Positions 7,932-16,627 of a DNA stretch of 64,000 bases are shown here, piece by piece. Position 1 is the first letter of the stretch, and every line of letters starts with the position of its first letter. Location: contig BORH01000009.1 in the NCBI GenBank assembly GCA_018333075.1, positions 1 through 64,000 of the forward strand, given 5' to 3'. The position numbers and the translations under genes are program-made. The notes under the pieces were generated by a model, which was given only the letters and a program-made list of their open reading frames with translations, made no database searches and was not told the DNA's origin. The stretch comes from Heyndrickxia sporothermodurans. Lineage in GTDB: Bacteria > Bacillota > Bacilli > Bacillales > Bacillaceae_C.

Positions 7932-8879
7932 ATGCTTAAAAAGTTTGCTGCATTATTTCTAGCACTTGGTGTTATCGCAGTAGTTATGGCTGGTTGTGGG
8001 AAAAGCGATGACAACAAGGCAGATGGTAAAAAAGATGGTAGTAAAGGACATACTCCTAAAGAACTAACTATTGGTTTTGTACCATCACAAAATGCTGAAA
8101 CATTAGAAGCAAAAGCAAAGCCTTTAGCAGATCTTCTTAAAAAAGAACTTGGAATTCCTGTTAAAGTTCAAGTAACAACTGACTACAATGGTGTGGTTGA
8201 AGCAATGGGTTCAAAACAACTTGACCTTGGTTTCTTACCACCTACTGATTATGTATTAGCACATGATAAAGGCTATGCAGATGTATTGCTTCAAGCTTTA
8301 CGTTATGGTGTTGATTCTGAAACTGGAAAACCAACTACTGATTTAGTTGATTATTACTATTCTGGTGTGTTAGTAAGAACAGATTCTGGTATTAATAGCA
8401 TCGCTGACTTAAAAGGTAAAAAATTAGGTATTCAAGCTCCTACATCTTCTGCAGGTTATGTATGGCCAGCAGTTCATATGAAAAAAGAAGGCGTCGATGC
8501 TCAAAAAGATATGACAACTGTACAATTACAAGGTCATGACAAAGGTGTACAAGGTGTTCTTAGCAAAGACATCGATGCAGCAGCTGTTTTCGTTGATGCA
8601 CGTAATATCGTAGAAAAAGAATATCCAAACGTATATAAAGATACTAAATATCTATTCTTAACTGACAAAATTCCTAATGATACAATCAGCGTACGTCCTG
8701 ATATGGATCAAAAATGGAGAGATAAAATTGCCGATGCATTTGTTAAAATCGGTGAAGATGAAAAAGGTAAAGAAATCATCAAAGCTATCTACTCTCACGT
8801 AGGTTATACAAAATCTAAAGAGTCTAACTTCGATGTTGTACGTGAGTACACTAAGAAGATCTCTGAAGTAGGTAAATAA
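7932..8879 (+). CDS. phnD: phosphate/phosphite/phosphonate ABC transporter substrate-binding lipoprotein
   Basis: The 315-residue protein has a lipoprotein signal with the lipobox VMAGC and the PhnD fold: a first lobe entry LTIGFVPSQNAETL, then YNGVVEAMGSKQLDLGF and the hinge segment SSAGYVWPAVHMKKEGVD. It should bind a phosphorus oxyanion or phosphonate outside the membrane and deliver it to the permeases encoded at 8999-10572. The ATG at 7932 is chosen because GGAGGT lies just upstream; the longer frame from 7884 has no SD. The gene is transcribed towards its presumed partners rather than with them, which is unusual. The exact ligand cannot be read from sequence. Confidence 0.88.
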   Translation: MLKKFAALFLALGVIAVVMAGCGKSDDNKADGKKDGSKGHTPKELTIGFVPSQNAETLEAKAKPLADLLKKELGIPVKVQVTTDYNGVVEAMGSKQLDLGFLPPTDYVLAHDKGYADVLLQALRYGVDSETGKPTTDLVDYYYSGVLVRTDSGINSIADLKGKKLGIQAPTSSAGYVWPAVHMKKEGVDAQKDMTTVQLQGHDKGVQGVLSKDIDAAAVFVDARNIVEKEYPNVYKDTKYLFLTDKIPNDTISVRPDMDQKWRDKIADAFVKIGEDEKGKEIIKAIYSHVGYTKSKESNFDVVREYTKKISEVGK

Positions 8880-8886
8880 TAAAAAT

Positions 8887-8917
8887 AAAAGCGCCAAAAT
8901 TGGCGCTTTTATTTTTA
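8887..8917 (+). terminator. terminator of phnD
   Basis: AAAAGCGCCA and TGGCGCTTTT form a tight stem followed by a T-rich run directly after the phnD stop codon. Confidence 0.85.
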
Positions 8918-8948
8918 TTTATTAATGTTCAAGATTAATATTTTCTCT

Positions 8949-8988
8949 AAAAAAAAACGCTGATACTCAAATGTATCAGCATTTTTTT
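8949..8988 (-). terminator. terminator of the phnC-phnE-phnE operon
   Basis: GCTGATAC and GTATCAGC enclose a 6-nt loop, with runs of A and T on both sides, so it can act in both directions. Confidence 0.8.
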
Positions 8989-8998
8989 ATACAATCTA

Positions 8999-9796
8999 TT
9001 AAACTAAACGTTTACGAATCGCAGCAGAGAGTAAATCAATGATTGTTACCATAACAATGATTCCGTATAATATCATAGCTACACGATCCCACGTATGACC
9101 GTTTAACGCAAAGATTAATGGGGCACCAATCCCACCCGCTCCAACGATACCTAAGATAGTAGCAGAACGTACACTAATTTCAAAACGATATAGTGTATAA
9201 GACATAAAAGCAGGCATAATTTCAGGTATGATAGCAAACCAAAGTACTTGAAGCTTATTGGCACCAGATGCAATTAATGCCTCTCTCGCGCTAAACTCTG
9301 TGTTTTCAATAGATTCACCAAATAGTTTTCCTAGCATCCCAATGGAGTGAAATCCAAGTGCTAGAATACCTGCAAATGGTCCAAGACCAACAGACTTAAT
9401 AAATAGCAAAGCCATAATTAATTCTGGAAATACACGTATACAGCTAAGAACAATTTTACCTAAACTTGATATCGCACGATGCTTAGTCATATTTCTCGCT
9501 GCCCAGAAAGCAAATGGAACACATAATACTGCTGAAATAAATGTACCTAAAACAGCAATTGCCAATGTTTCAAGTAAAGTCCGAAGCAAGTCTTCCCCCG
9601 CTGGATCATATATATAATCCCAATCAGGATGGAGGAACCCATGCATAATCGCTTTAAGGGCTTGTATAGCAGAATCCTTTAATTCAATGGAAGGTGCTCC
9701 CCAAAATGCCCAAACGTAAATCGCAACAACAACGAAAAAGATTAACCAATTCCTTATCCGTTTTCTGATAGGTTTTTTTACTGATATTTGGCTCAT
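8999..9796 (-). CDS. phnE: phosphonate-type ABC transporter permease (second)
   Basis: The 265-residue integral membrane protein has about five or six helices and the EAA coupling loop REALIASGANKLQVLWFAIIPE that docks onto the ATPase. This and the length identify a PhnE-type permease. Its start overlaps the end of the upstream permease gene by 4 nt, which implies translational coupling. It is the last gene of the phnC-phnE-phnE unit and is followed by a terminator. Confidence 0.88.
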   Translation of the reverse strand: MSQISVKKPIRKRIRNWLIFFVVVAIYVWAFWGAPSIELKDSAIQALKAIMHGFLHPDWDYIYDPAGEDLLRTLLETLAIAVLGTFISAVLCVPFAFWAARNMTKHRAISSLGKIVLSCIRVFPELIMALLFIKSVGLGPFAGILALGFHSIGMLGKLFGESIENTEFSAREALIASGANKLQVLWFAIIPEIMPAFMSYTLYRFEISVRSATILGIVGAGGIGAPLIFALNGHTWDRVAMILYGIIVMVTIIDLLSAAIRKRLV

Positions 9797-10572
9797 AATA
9801 ATTTCTCCCGAATCTTATTACTTATCGCATCTACAATGACCACCACGATAAATGTGTAAATAATAATGGATAGGACACGGTCATATTGGAAAAATCCTAG
9901 AGCATTATTAAGATAAAGTCCAATACCACCCGCACCTACATAACCTAAGATGGCGGCTGCACGAATATTGATTTCAAAGCTATATAAGAAAAATGAAGCA
10001 TAGTGAGCAAGAACTTGTGGAATAACTCCAAAGAAAATCCACTGAATTTTATTTGCTCCAACCGCTGTCATTGCTTCTAATGGTCCTGGATCAATCGCTT
10101 CAATAGCTTCATAAAATAACTTAGCAATAATACCAAAAGAAAAAACAGAAATTGCAAGTATACCAGGAATTTCACCAATCCCAAAAATTGGAACAAACAA
10201 AGCAGCCAATAGCAATTCAGGAATTGTACGAATTAAGTTCATTATAAATCTAGCAATTTGATAAACGACAGGAATACGGACAACATTACTGGATGAAAGT
10301 AATGCAACAGGAATTGCAAAGATTCCCCCGAAGGTTGTACCTAAAACAGCCATTCGAATCGTAGCAAGCATTGGTTCTGTAATCGATTTAAAGTAACTCC
10401 AGTCTGGTGGAAACATTTCGCTAATTAGGGTGCCCATATTAGGAAGTCCATCCCACAACTGCCTTAATGACACATCTGTGTTCCATGCACTTGCCCATAA
10501 AATGACTAAAATAAGGATAAAGGTCACAATACTCTTGATTTTAGACGGTTTTTTTACCTTTACTGAGTTCAT
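9793..10572 (-). CDS. phnE: phosphonate-type ABC transporter permease (first)
   Basis: This 259-residue PhnE-like permease carries the coupling loop LEAMTAVGANKIQWIFFGVIP and shares the helix plan of its neighbour, including a glycine-rich ILGYVGAGGIG segment present in both. The two probably form a heterodimeric channel. It overlaps both flanking genes by 1-4 nt, so the operon is tightly coupled. Confidence 0.88.
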   Translation of the reverse strand: MNSVKVKKPSKIKSIVTFILILVILWASAWNTDVSLRQLWDGLPNMGTLISEMFPPDWSYFKSITEPMLATIRMAVLGTTFGGIFAIPVALLSSSNVVRIPVVYQIARFIMNLIRTIPELLLAALFVPIFGIGEIPGILAISVFSFGIIAKLFYEAIEAIDPGPLEAMTAVGANKIQWIFFGVIPQVLAHYASFFLYSFEINIRAAAILGYVGAGGIGLYLNNALGFFQYDRVLSIIIYTFIVVVIVDAISNKIREKLL

Positions 10573-11342
10573 TATTCCGTCTCCCCTAGCAGCTCGTCCT
10601 TCTTAATCTCACGTCCGTAGATTTCAGAGAAGACCTCATCGGTTGCCTCTGCAACAGGACCATCATATACAACTTCTCCAGCACGTATTCCAATGATTCG
10701 TGTCGCATATTGACGCGCCAAATCAACAAAGTGAAGGTTTACTATTGTCGTAATTCCTAATTCTTGATTAATTCGTTTTAAATCATCCATTACTTGTCTT
10801 GTAGTAAATGGATCAAGGGAAGCAACAGGTTCATCTGCAAGAATAATTTTAGCTTCTTGTGCTAATGCACGAGCAATAGATACACGCTGCTGTTGACCTC
10901 CAGAAAGCTCATCAGCACGAGAGTAAGCTTTTTCTTTAATATTTACTCGATCAAGTGCATTTAATGCAAGCTCCACATCTTCTTTTGGGAACATTCCAAG
11001 TAAGGTGCGAACAGTAGAATGGTAAGCTACCCTACCAGATAAAACATTACGAATCACAGTAGATCGTTTTACTAGATTGAAATTTTGAAAGATCATTCCA
11101 ATATCTCTGCGGATATGGCGAAGAGATTTACCTTTTGCGGCAGTAATTGACTTTCCGTCAATAATAATTTCCCCTTCAGTGATTTCATGAAGTCTATTAA
11201 TAGAACGAAGAAGAGTTGATTTCCCTGCACCTGAAAGACCAACAATAACAACAAAATCGCCTTTATTGATGGTAAGGTTTACATTCTTCAAGCCTTTCGT
11301 CCCATTAGGGTAAACTTTAGATACATTTTTAAATTCTATCAT
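10572..11342 (-). CDS. phnC: phosphonate-type ABC transporter ATP-binding protein
   Basis: The 256-residue ATPase shows Walker [12 protein letters not shown], signature [15 protein letters not shown], Walker [13 protein letters not shown] and the switch histidine in NLHFVD. NLH and [13 protein letters not shown] are typical of PhnC. It energises the two permeases encoded downstream. The SD AAGGGGAA lies about 11 nt before the ATG. A long leader upstream has a candidate promoter and a cre-like site. Confidence 0.9.
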   Translation of the reverse strand: MIEFKNVSKVYPNGTKGLKNVNLTINKGDFVVIVGLSGAGKSTLLRSINRLHEITEGEIIIDGKSITAAKGKSLRHIRRDIGMIFQNFNLVKRSTVIRNVLSGRVAYHSTVRTLLGMFPKEDVELALNALDRVNIKEKAYSRADELSGGQQQRVSIARALAQEAKIILADEPVASLDPFTTRQVMDDLKRINQELGITTIVNLHFVDLARQYATRIIGIRAGEVVYDGPVAEATDEVFSEIYGREIKKDELLGETE

Positions 11343-11373
11343 TTCTTAACAATTTCCCCTTTTGGATTATTTT

Positions 11374-11403
11374 TTTATATGTAAAAAGTATAAAAAGTTA
11401 CAA
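11374..11403 (-). promoter_or_regulatory. candidate promoter of phnC operon
   Basis: On the minus strand TTGTAA (11398-11403) is followed after 18 nt by TATAAA (11374-11379), about 30 nt before the phnC start. A second possible -10 (TATAAT at 11510-11515) lies further upstream. Confidence 0.4.
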
Positions 11404-11539
11404 AACACAACATTAAATTTACCAGTGAATCCAATTAAACTCAAGACAGATTTCAAATTTAATTAAATTTTACGTAATCTATATATAATTTTAAAACTAG
11501 TACTTTTCTATTATATCTCATTTTTTCATCTAACAGGGG

Positions 11540-11553
11540 TGAAAACGCTTTCA
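11540..11553. promoter_or_regulatory. cre-type site (CcpA) upstream of phnC
   Basis: TGAAAACGCTTTCA fits the catabolite-responsive element consensus TGWAARCGYTWNCW at every position. It lies about 200 nt upstream of phnC and just upstream of a possible TATAAT on that strand, a position that could suit CcpA activation. Confidence 0.5.
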
Positions 11554-11573
11554 AACTATGGTTATTTTCGGAA

Positions 11574-11607
11574 TAAAAAAAGGCAAGCCTGATGCCTACC
11601 TTTTTTT
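11574..11607 (-). terminator. terminator of the 45-residue small gene
   Basis: On the minus strand an A-rich arm with GGCA pairs with TGCC followed by seven T, directly after the stop codon of the small gene. Confidence 0.65.
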
Positions 11608-11608
11608 G

Positions 11609-11746
11609 TCATTTTTTATTGGTCTTTTTTGTATTTAAATTCTTTTTATCTGTATGAAATTCTACTAATTCTTCACTTATTTCATTTTGTTTTTTTGCAT
11701 TGTTGTTTCTTTGGGCATTTGCATTCCCATGTTTCGTTCTTCCCAT
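11609..11746 (-). CDS. small basic hydrophilic protein (45 aa), unknown function
   Basis: A short frame of 45 codons is preceded by AAAAAGGAG at suitable spacing and followed immediately by an intrinsic terminator, so I take it as a real gene. The product starts MGRTKHGNANAQRNNNAKK and is rich in Lys, Asn and Gln with no hydrophobic segment. The opening MGR and the composition recall small spore or nucleoid-associated proteins such as the YfhD group, but I cannot assign a family. It lies downstream of the DEAD-box helicase gene on the same strand, 73 nt away. Confidence 0.6.
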   Translation of the reverse strand: MGRTKHGNANAQRNNNAKKQNEISEELVEFHTDKKNLNTKKTNKK

Positions 11747-11759
11747 TTGAACCCAGCTC

Positions 11760-11796
11760 CTTTTTAATCACTACATTTTGTAGTTTGATTAAAAAG
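11760..11796. promoter_or_regulatory. hairpin overlapping the SD of the 45-aa gene
   Basis: CTTTTTAATCA (11760-11770) and TGATTAAAAAG (11786-11796) are perfectly complementary, with a further CTACA/TGTAG pairing inside. On the minus transcript the 3' arm runs into the AAGGAG ribosome site. It could end helicase transcription poorly, stabilise the 3' end, or gate translation. Confidence 0.5.
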
Positions 11797-11818
11797 AAAA
11801 ATATTATACCTTTTATCT

Positions 11819-13078
11819 TTACCTTCTTCTCTTTGCTTTTCTATTCTCCATACTTCTTCTCGCAGACTTATGTTTAAAATGTTGAGTACTTTTTTTGTCT
11901 TTATTATTTTTACCTTGCTTTTCTTTCGTTTGAATCTGATTAGGATATTCCTTAGGAAGAGTGATCTGTATCTTATCAAATGTTTGATGGATTCCTTTTT
12001 CAATCATTTCAAGAAAGGATCGATCCTTTGGTGCAACAAATGTAATCGCCACCCCTTTTTCGCCAGCTCTACCTGTCCGTCCAATTCGATGGATATAGCT
12101 TTCTACATCATGTGGAATATCATAATTGAAAACATGGGTGACACCTTCCACATCTATCCCTCTTGCTGCAACATCTGTTGCAACAAGATATTGGATCTTT
12201 GCATCACGGAAAAGCTTCATAACTTTTTCTCTCTTTGCTTGGGATAGGTCTCCATGAAGCTCTTCAGCATTGTAGCCAAAGCCTTTTAATGCATCAATTA
12301 ATGCGCTTACCCTACGTTTCGTACGACAAAAAATAATAGCTAAAAATGGTTGATGCTTGTCCATCATCATTCTAAGAGACGCTTGCTTCGCACGATCAGT
12401 TGTCTCAACTACGATTTGCTCGATATCCTCTACAGTCACCTTCTTATGCTCCACACGAATATCCACTGGTTTTTCCATATAGTTTTGAGCAATGGAACGA
12501 ACCTGCTTAGTCATTGTAGCGGAAAACAGCATTGTCTGCCTGTTGGTGGGCAGTGCTTGAATGATCTCCTCCACCTCAGGTAAAAAACCTAAATGTAGCA
12601 TTTGATCTGCTTCATCAAGTACAAGCATAGAAACTTGCGATAAATCAATCGTTTCCCTTCTTAAATGATCCAGTAAGCGCCCAGGAGTACTAATAACTAT
12701 GTGAATTTTTCTCTTTAGTCGTTTCATTTGTTGAGCAACATCTTGTCCTCCATACACAGCAAGGGCATTCACATTTTTCAGCTTAGAGGTAAAATAGTTT
12801 AATTCTGATGTAATTTGTAAAGCAAGCTCTCTTGTAGGGGTAACAACTAATGCTTGTACATTGGGATTATTTGTATCTACTCTTTCTAGAATTGGCAAAA
12901 TAAATGCCAAGGTTTTACCAGTTCCTGTTTGTGCTTGAGCAATAACATCTACACCATCTAGAAGAAGCGGAATCGTCTCCTTTTGGATAGGTGTAGGTTC
13001 TATAATTCCGTTTAATTGTAATTGCTGTTGAATATCCTTTCGAATACCAAGGGCTGTAAAATCGGTCAACAAAATCAT
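11819..13078 (-). CDS. DEAD-box ATP-dependent RNA helicase
   Basis: The 419-residue protein carries the ordered helicase motifs: the Q motif (PTPIQKE), motif I AQTGTGKT, Ia PTRELA, Ib TPGRLL, II DEAD, III SAT, V ARGID and [11 protein letters not shown] basic tail of about 55 residues follows ([16 protein letters not shown] at the end) and probably contacts RNA. It lacks the C-terminal domain of DbpA/DeaD-type helicases, so it is a short cold-shock or ribosome-assembly type, but the subgroup is uncertain. AAGGA abuts the ATG at 13078, so a TTG at 13072 or 13069 may be the true start. Confidence 0.9.
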   Translation of the reverse strand: MILLTDFTALGIRKDIQQQLQLNGIIEPTPIQKETIPLLLDGVDVIAQAQTGTGKTLAFILPILERVDTNNPNVQALVVTPTRELALQITSELNYFTSKLKNVNALAVYGGQDVAQQMKRLKRKIHIVISTPGRLLDHLRRETIDLSQVSMLVLDEADQMLHLGFLPEVEEIIQALPTNRQTMLFSATMTKQVRSIAQNYMEKPVDIRVEHKKVTVEDIEQIVVETTDRAKQASLRMMMDKHQPFLAIIFCRTKRRVSALIDALKGFGYNAEELHGDLSQAKREKVMKLFRDAKIQYLVATDVAARGIDVEGVTHVFNYDIPHDVESYIHRIGRTGRAGEKGVAITFVAPKDRSFLEMIEKGIHQTFDKIQITLPKEYPNQIQTKEKQGKNNKDKKSTQHFKHKSARRSMENRKAKRRR

Positions 13079-13141
13079 TCCTTATTCACTATTTGTTATG
13101 GAACCTTTTTATTCGCAGGATTGATAAATCCCTGAGATAAA

Positions 13142-13188
13142 GGAGCTATCAGATAAGTGTCGTACACTTTGCTTATAGGACAGCCCCC
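13142..13188. repeat. dispersed 46-nt hairpin repeat, copy A
   Basis: The inner stem AAGTGT/ACACTT and the downstream TTGCTT...GGACAGC are shared with copies near 17652 and 31440. The outer GGAGCT arm is partly mismatched. It lies 3' of the asparagine synthetase gene and could act as its terminator. Confidence 0.6.
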
Positions 13189-13203
13189 TTCAATATCATA
13201 CCA

Positions 13204-15051
13204 TTATTCCTTTATATTAATCCTGTACTCCTCAAACCAATAATCAATTTGAGCAAGATAGGCAAGCAATTGTGGTCCACTCATTAACTGACCAAACCAA
13301 GGTACTTGAAATGCTCTTCCTTCTGTCTCAACAATTTCCTGTAATTTTTCCTTCTGAAAAATTTCATATAAAATCGAGCTCTTCTTTTGAAAAATCTCAT
13401 TCAACCATCCTTTAACGGCCAAAGTATATGCTGGATGATGTGTTTTAGGGTAAGGACTTTTTTTGCGATAAAGCACTTCATTGGGAAGAACCCCTTCCAA
13501 AGCTTTACGTAATAGCCCTTTTTCACGTTGATCATACATTTTCATATCCCATGGGATGTTCCAAGCATATTCAACTAAGCGGTGATCTGCAAAAGGAACA
13601 CGCACTTCTAAACTCGCGCCCATGCTCATACGATCTTTTCGATCTAATAAAGTTGCCATAAACCAAATCATATTTAAGTAAAATAATTGTCTTCTTTTTG
13701 CCTCTAATGGATCCTCCCCTTCTAAGATTGGCGTCTCAAGTACAGTTTCTTCATATTTTGTTAAAACATAGTCTTTAATGTTTAGTTTTTTATTCCAGCC
13801 ATCCTTTATTAAATTTACTCGTTCATCTACCGATCGAATCCAAGGGAACCCTTCACGCTCTAAATCATCCTTACGATGAAACCACGGATAACCGCCAAAA
13901 ATTTCATCAGCACATTCACCAGAAAGACTAACAACAAAATCGTTTTTGATTTCTCTGCAAAACCATAATAAAGAAGAATCAACATCAGCCATCCCAGGTG
14001 TATCACGTACGATTACTGCTTCCTTTAAGTATTCTGCTAGCTCATCCTGACGAATTACGCACGAATGATGGATTGTTCCAAACGTATTTGTCATTTTTTC
14101 AATCCAATGAGCATCGGAATTCGGCTGATAATCATTCGCCTTAAAAAAATGATCATTGTCTTCGTAATCGATTGAAAAGGTATGCAATGCTCCTTTTCCC
14201 TCTTCTTTAAAATGATTCGAAGCAATTGCTGTAATCGCACTCGAATCAAGGCCTCCCGACAGGAATGTACAAATAGGTACATCGGAAACAAGCTGCCTAG
14301 TCACTGCATCTTTAAATAAGAAGCTAATTTTTTCAGCCGTCTCTTCAACAGTATCCGTGTGCTTTTCACTTTTCACATTCCAATATCGCCAAATTTTTAA
14401 GCCGTTTTTTGAAAAGGTAAAAGCATGTGCAGGACGTAATTCATTAATCCCAAGAAAGATTCCATGACCTGGCGTTCTGGACGGTCCTAACCCGAAGATT
14501 TCTGAAAGTCCGTCTAAACCAATATCAGCCTTTACATCGGGGTGTGCAAGTATCGCCTTTTGCTCAGAACCGAATAATAATCCACCATTATGCTCCCTAT
14601 AAAACAATGGTTTTACTCCTAAACGATCTCTCGCTGCAAATAATTTCTGCTTCTGTTCATCCCAAATCGTAAAGGCAAAAATTCCATTCAAACGATCAAT
14701 ACATTCTTCTTCCCATTCCATATAAGCTGTTAACAGTACTTCCGTATCCGAATGTCCCTGATATTTGTAGCCTTTTGCTAAAAGTTCTTTTCGTATGTCT
14801 TCAGTATTATAAAGCTCCCCATTATAGCAAAGTGTATAAGTATTCTCCCCCTTCATACGTGTCATTGGCTGCACACCACATAAAGGATCTACTACCACTA
14901 ATCGTTTATGTCCAAATGCTGCATGGTTAGATAACCATATATTCGTATCATCTGGCCCTCGCTTCGATAAGGTTTCTGTCATCTTTAATACCGTGTCATC
15001 TGTTTGATTCAGCGCTCTTTTAAAATCTACCCACCCTGTAATTCCGCACAT
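13204..15051 (-). CDS. asnO: asparagine synthetase (glutamine-hydrolysing), AsnO-like
   Basis: The 615-residue enzyme makes asparagine from aspartate, ATP and glutamine-derived ammonia. After Met removal the N-terminal Cys of MCGITGW is the glutaminase nucleophile; YNGELYN and the HSDTEVLL loop complete that domain. The synthetase domain has the PP-loop FLSGGLDSSAIT, SGECADEIFGGYPW and VPFADHRLVEYAW. Length (614 residues in B. subtilis AsnO) and LVVVDPLCGVQPM point to AsnO rather than AsnB or AsnH. The start is fixed by Cys2 and by GGAGGAG 9 nt upstream; a longer frame to 15069 would hide the nucleophile. AsnO is linked to sporulation in B. subtilis; that role here is inference. Confidence 0.88.
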   Translation of the reverse strand: MCGITGWVDFKRALNQTDDTVLKMTETLSKRGPDDTNIWLSNHAAFGHKRLVVVDPLCGVQPMTRMKGENTYTLCYNGELYNTEDIRKELLAKGYKYQGHSDTEVLLTAYMEWEEECIDRLNGIFAFTIWDEQKQKLFAARDRLGVKPLFYREHNGGLLFGSEQKAILAHPDVKADIGLDGLSEIFGLGPSRTPGHGIFLGINELRPAHAFTFSKNGLKIWRYWNVKSEKHTDTVEETAEKISFLFKDAVTRQLVSDVPICTFLSGGLDSSAITAIASNHFKEEGKGALHTFSIDYEDNDHFFKANDYQPNSDAHWIEKMTNTFGTIHHSCVIRQDELAEYLKEAVIVRDTPGMADVDSSLLWFCREIKNDFVVSLSGECADEIFGGYPWFHRKDDLEREGFPWIRSVDERVNLIKDGWNKKLNIKDYVLTKYEETVLETPILEGEDPLEAKRRQLFYLNMIWFMATLLDRKDRMSMGASLEVRVPFADHRLVEYAWNIPWDMKMYDQREKGLLRKALEGVLPNEVLYRKKSPYPKTHHPAYTLAVKGWLNEIFQKKSSILYEIFQKEKLQEIVETEGRAFQVPWFGQLMSGPQLLAYLAQIDYWFEEYRINIKE

Positions 15052-15160
15052 ATAAAGCAACTCCTCCAACTGAAAAGTTAAAATCAGATATTTATTATAT
15101 GTGTGTTTGCCTAGGGGGTGAGTATTTTTACTTTTTCTGTTTATTACATATTCTACAATT

Positions 15161-15184
15161 AAAAAAAGGACTACTATATAGTCC
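15161..15184 (-). terminator. terminator of the thrE-like pair
   Basis: On the minus strand GGACTA and TAGTCC form a short stem followed by seven T. Confidence 0.7.
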
Positions 15185-15195
15185 CTCCAACCTGT

Positions 15196-15645
15196 TCATG
15201 AATACATTTTTTTAGATTTCGGTGAAATTTTTTTTATCATTTGATTGATTACTTCTGCAAAAACAATTCCAATGGCAATGGCTCCTGAAATCATAAATGC
15301 TCTAGCTGCTAACTGGATCGCTGTATTATAATCATTTGCGACAAAATGACGCATCGCATCATAGGATAGTCCTCCAGGTACTAACGGGATGATTCCCGAA
15401 ACGCTAAAAATAATAATAGGTGCTTTATATATCTTTGCAAAGATTTGACTGATTACTGCAATCACAAATGCAGCCACTAAGCTGGCAACTGCTGCATTTG
15501 CATTAGAATTTATAAGTAAAACATAAATAAACCATCCAATCATTCCAACCAGTCCACAAAGCAATAATTTTTTTCTTGGAATGTTGAAAATAATTCCAAA
15601 CGCACCTGTAGCAATAAAGCTAGTTATTAGCTGTTCTATCATCAT
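15196..15645 (-). CDS. threonine/serine exporter family, small subunit (ThrE_2/DUF3815)
   Basis: The 149-residue membrane protein has four to five helices and the glycine/proline segment GIIPLVPGG that marks the C-terminal domain of ThrE-type exporters. In Corynebacterium the two domains are fused; in E. coli they are YjjB and YjjP. Here the partner is encoded directly upstream, 19 nt away, so the two should form one exporter. Transport of threonine or serine is inferred from the family only. Confidence 0.8.
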   Translation of the reverse strand: MMIEQLITSFIATGAFGIIFNIPRKKLLLCGLVGMIGWFIYVLLINSNANAAVASLVAAFVIAVISQIFAKIYKAPIIIFSVSGIIPLVPGGLSYDAMRHFVANDYNTAIQLAARAFMISGAIAIGIVFAEVINQMIKKISPKSKKMYS

Positions 15646-15664
15646 TTTATTTCCTTCCTTTAAC

Positions 15665-16423
15665 CTATATCATCGTAAAAAATGAAATAACTACCGCAAT
15701 CCCTGTACCAATCGCAAAAGCCGTTAAAAAGGCTTCTGCACCCTTTGAAATACCTGACACTAGATGACCAGCCATCAAATCCCTTACAGCATTCGTAATC
15801 AGTAGTCCAGGAACCAGTGGCATAACTGAACCAATAATAATTTTATCTAATTCATGGCCCAAACCACTTCTAACAAATAAAACAGCTATTAATCCAATAA
15901 TCAGTGACGCAAGACATTCCGAAAAAAATTTAACTTGTACTAAACGATGCAAATAAATTAGCCCCGTAAAGCCTAATCCTCCGGCAATAACAGCTGGAAA
16001 AAAATCATTCCATCCCCCATTAAACATGATCAAGAAACAACCACTTGATAGGGCAGCGGCCATAATCTGTATCCATACTGGATAAGCGAAATTTGTTCTT
16101 TCTATCACCTTTAATTCGTCGTAGGCTTCCTTTAAAGAAATTTCTCTTCCTGTCAGCTTTCGGGAAATACTATTTACAATTGTTACTTTCTTCAAATCTG
16201 TTGACCTTTCCGAAACTCTTACTAGCTTAGTCGGCTCTGATCCATCAATTGAAAATATAATACCTGTTGGTGTGACAAAGCTATGCGAACCATAGATTCC
16301 AAATGAATCTGCGATCCTTGTCATTGTATCCTCAACCCGATACGTTTCTGCACCGCTTTGGAGCATAATTTTCCCAGCAAGTAGGCAGGTTTCAACTACC
16401 TTATATGTTTGATTTTCCATCAT
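15665..16423 (-). CDS. threonine/serine exporter ThrE family, large subunit (DUF1212)
   Basis: The 252-residue protein begins with a cytosolic domain of about 115 residues (LLAGKIMLQSGAETYRVEDTM and FVTPTGIIFSIDG) and continues with about five helices, including GSVMPLVPGLLITNAVRDLMAG. This is the DUF1212 half of the ThrE exporters. It is the first gene of a two-gene operon with the DUF3815 half. GGAGAAATA precedes a double ATG; either may be used. Confidence 0.85.
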   Translation of the reverse strand: MMENQTYKVVETCLLAGKIMLQSGAETYRVEDTMTRIADSFGIYGSHSFVTPTGIIFSIDGSEPTKLVRVSERSTDLKKVTIVNSISRKLTGREISLKEAYDELKVIERTNFAYPVWIQIMAAALSSGCFLIMFNGGWNDFFPAVIAGGLGFTGLIYLHRLVQVKFFSECLASLIIGLIAVLFVRSGLGHELDKIIIGSVMPLVPGLLITNAVRDLMAGHLVSGISKGAEAFLTAFAIGTGIAVVISFFTMI

Positions 16424-16627
16424 TATTTCTCCATTTATTCTTTTTAAATTGCCTATATATTATCATACTCATAAAGGACCATTAAGATATTTTATTAAAC
16501 ATTATTGATTGAAAAATCAATTAACTTAATAGCTTTATTGAAGTTCTTATTAATTATATTTATACTTAAAACTAGTATTACATTCTATACTTATTTTTTT
16601 AAATACATATGCAAAGGGTAGGCTAAC

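Noticed and set aside
11870-12583. Plus-strand frames opposite the DEAD-box helicase
   Set aside because: Composition and position show they are antisense shadows of the helicase gene.
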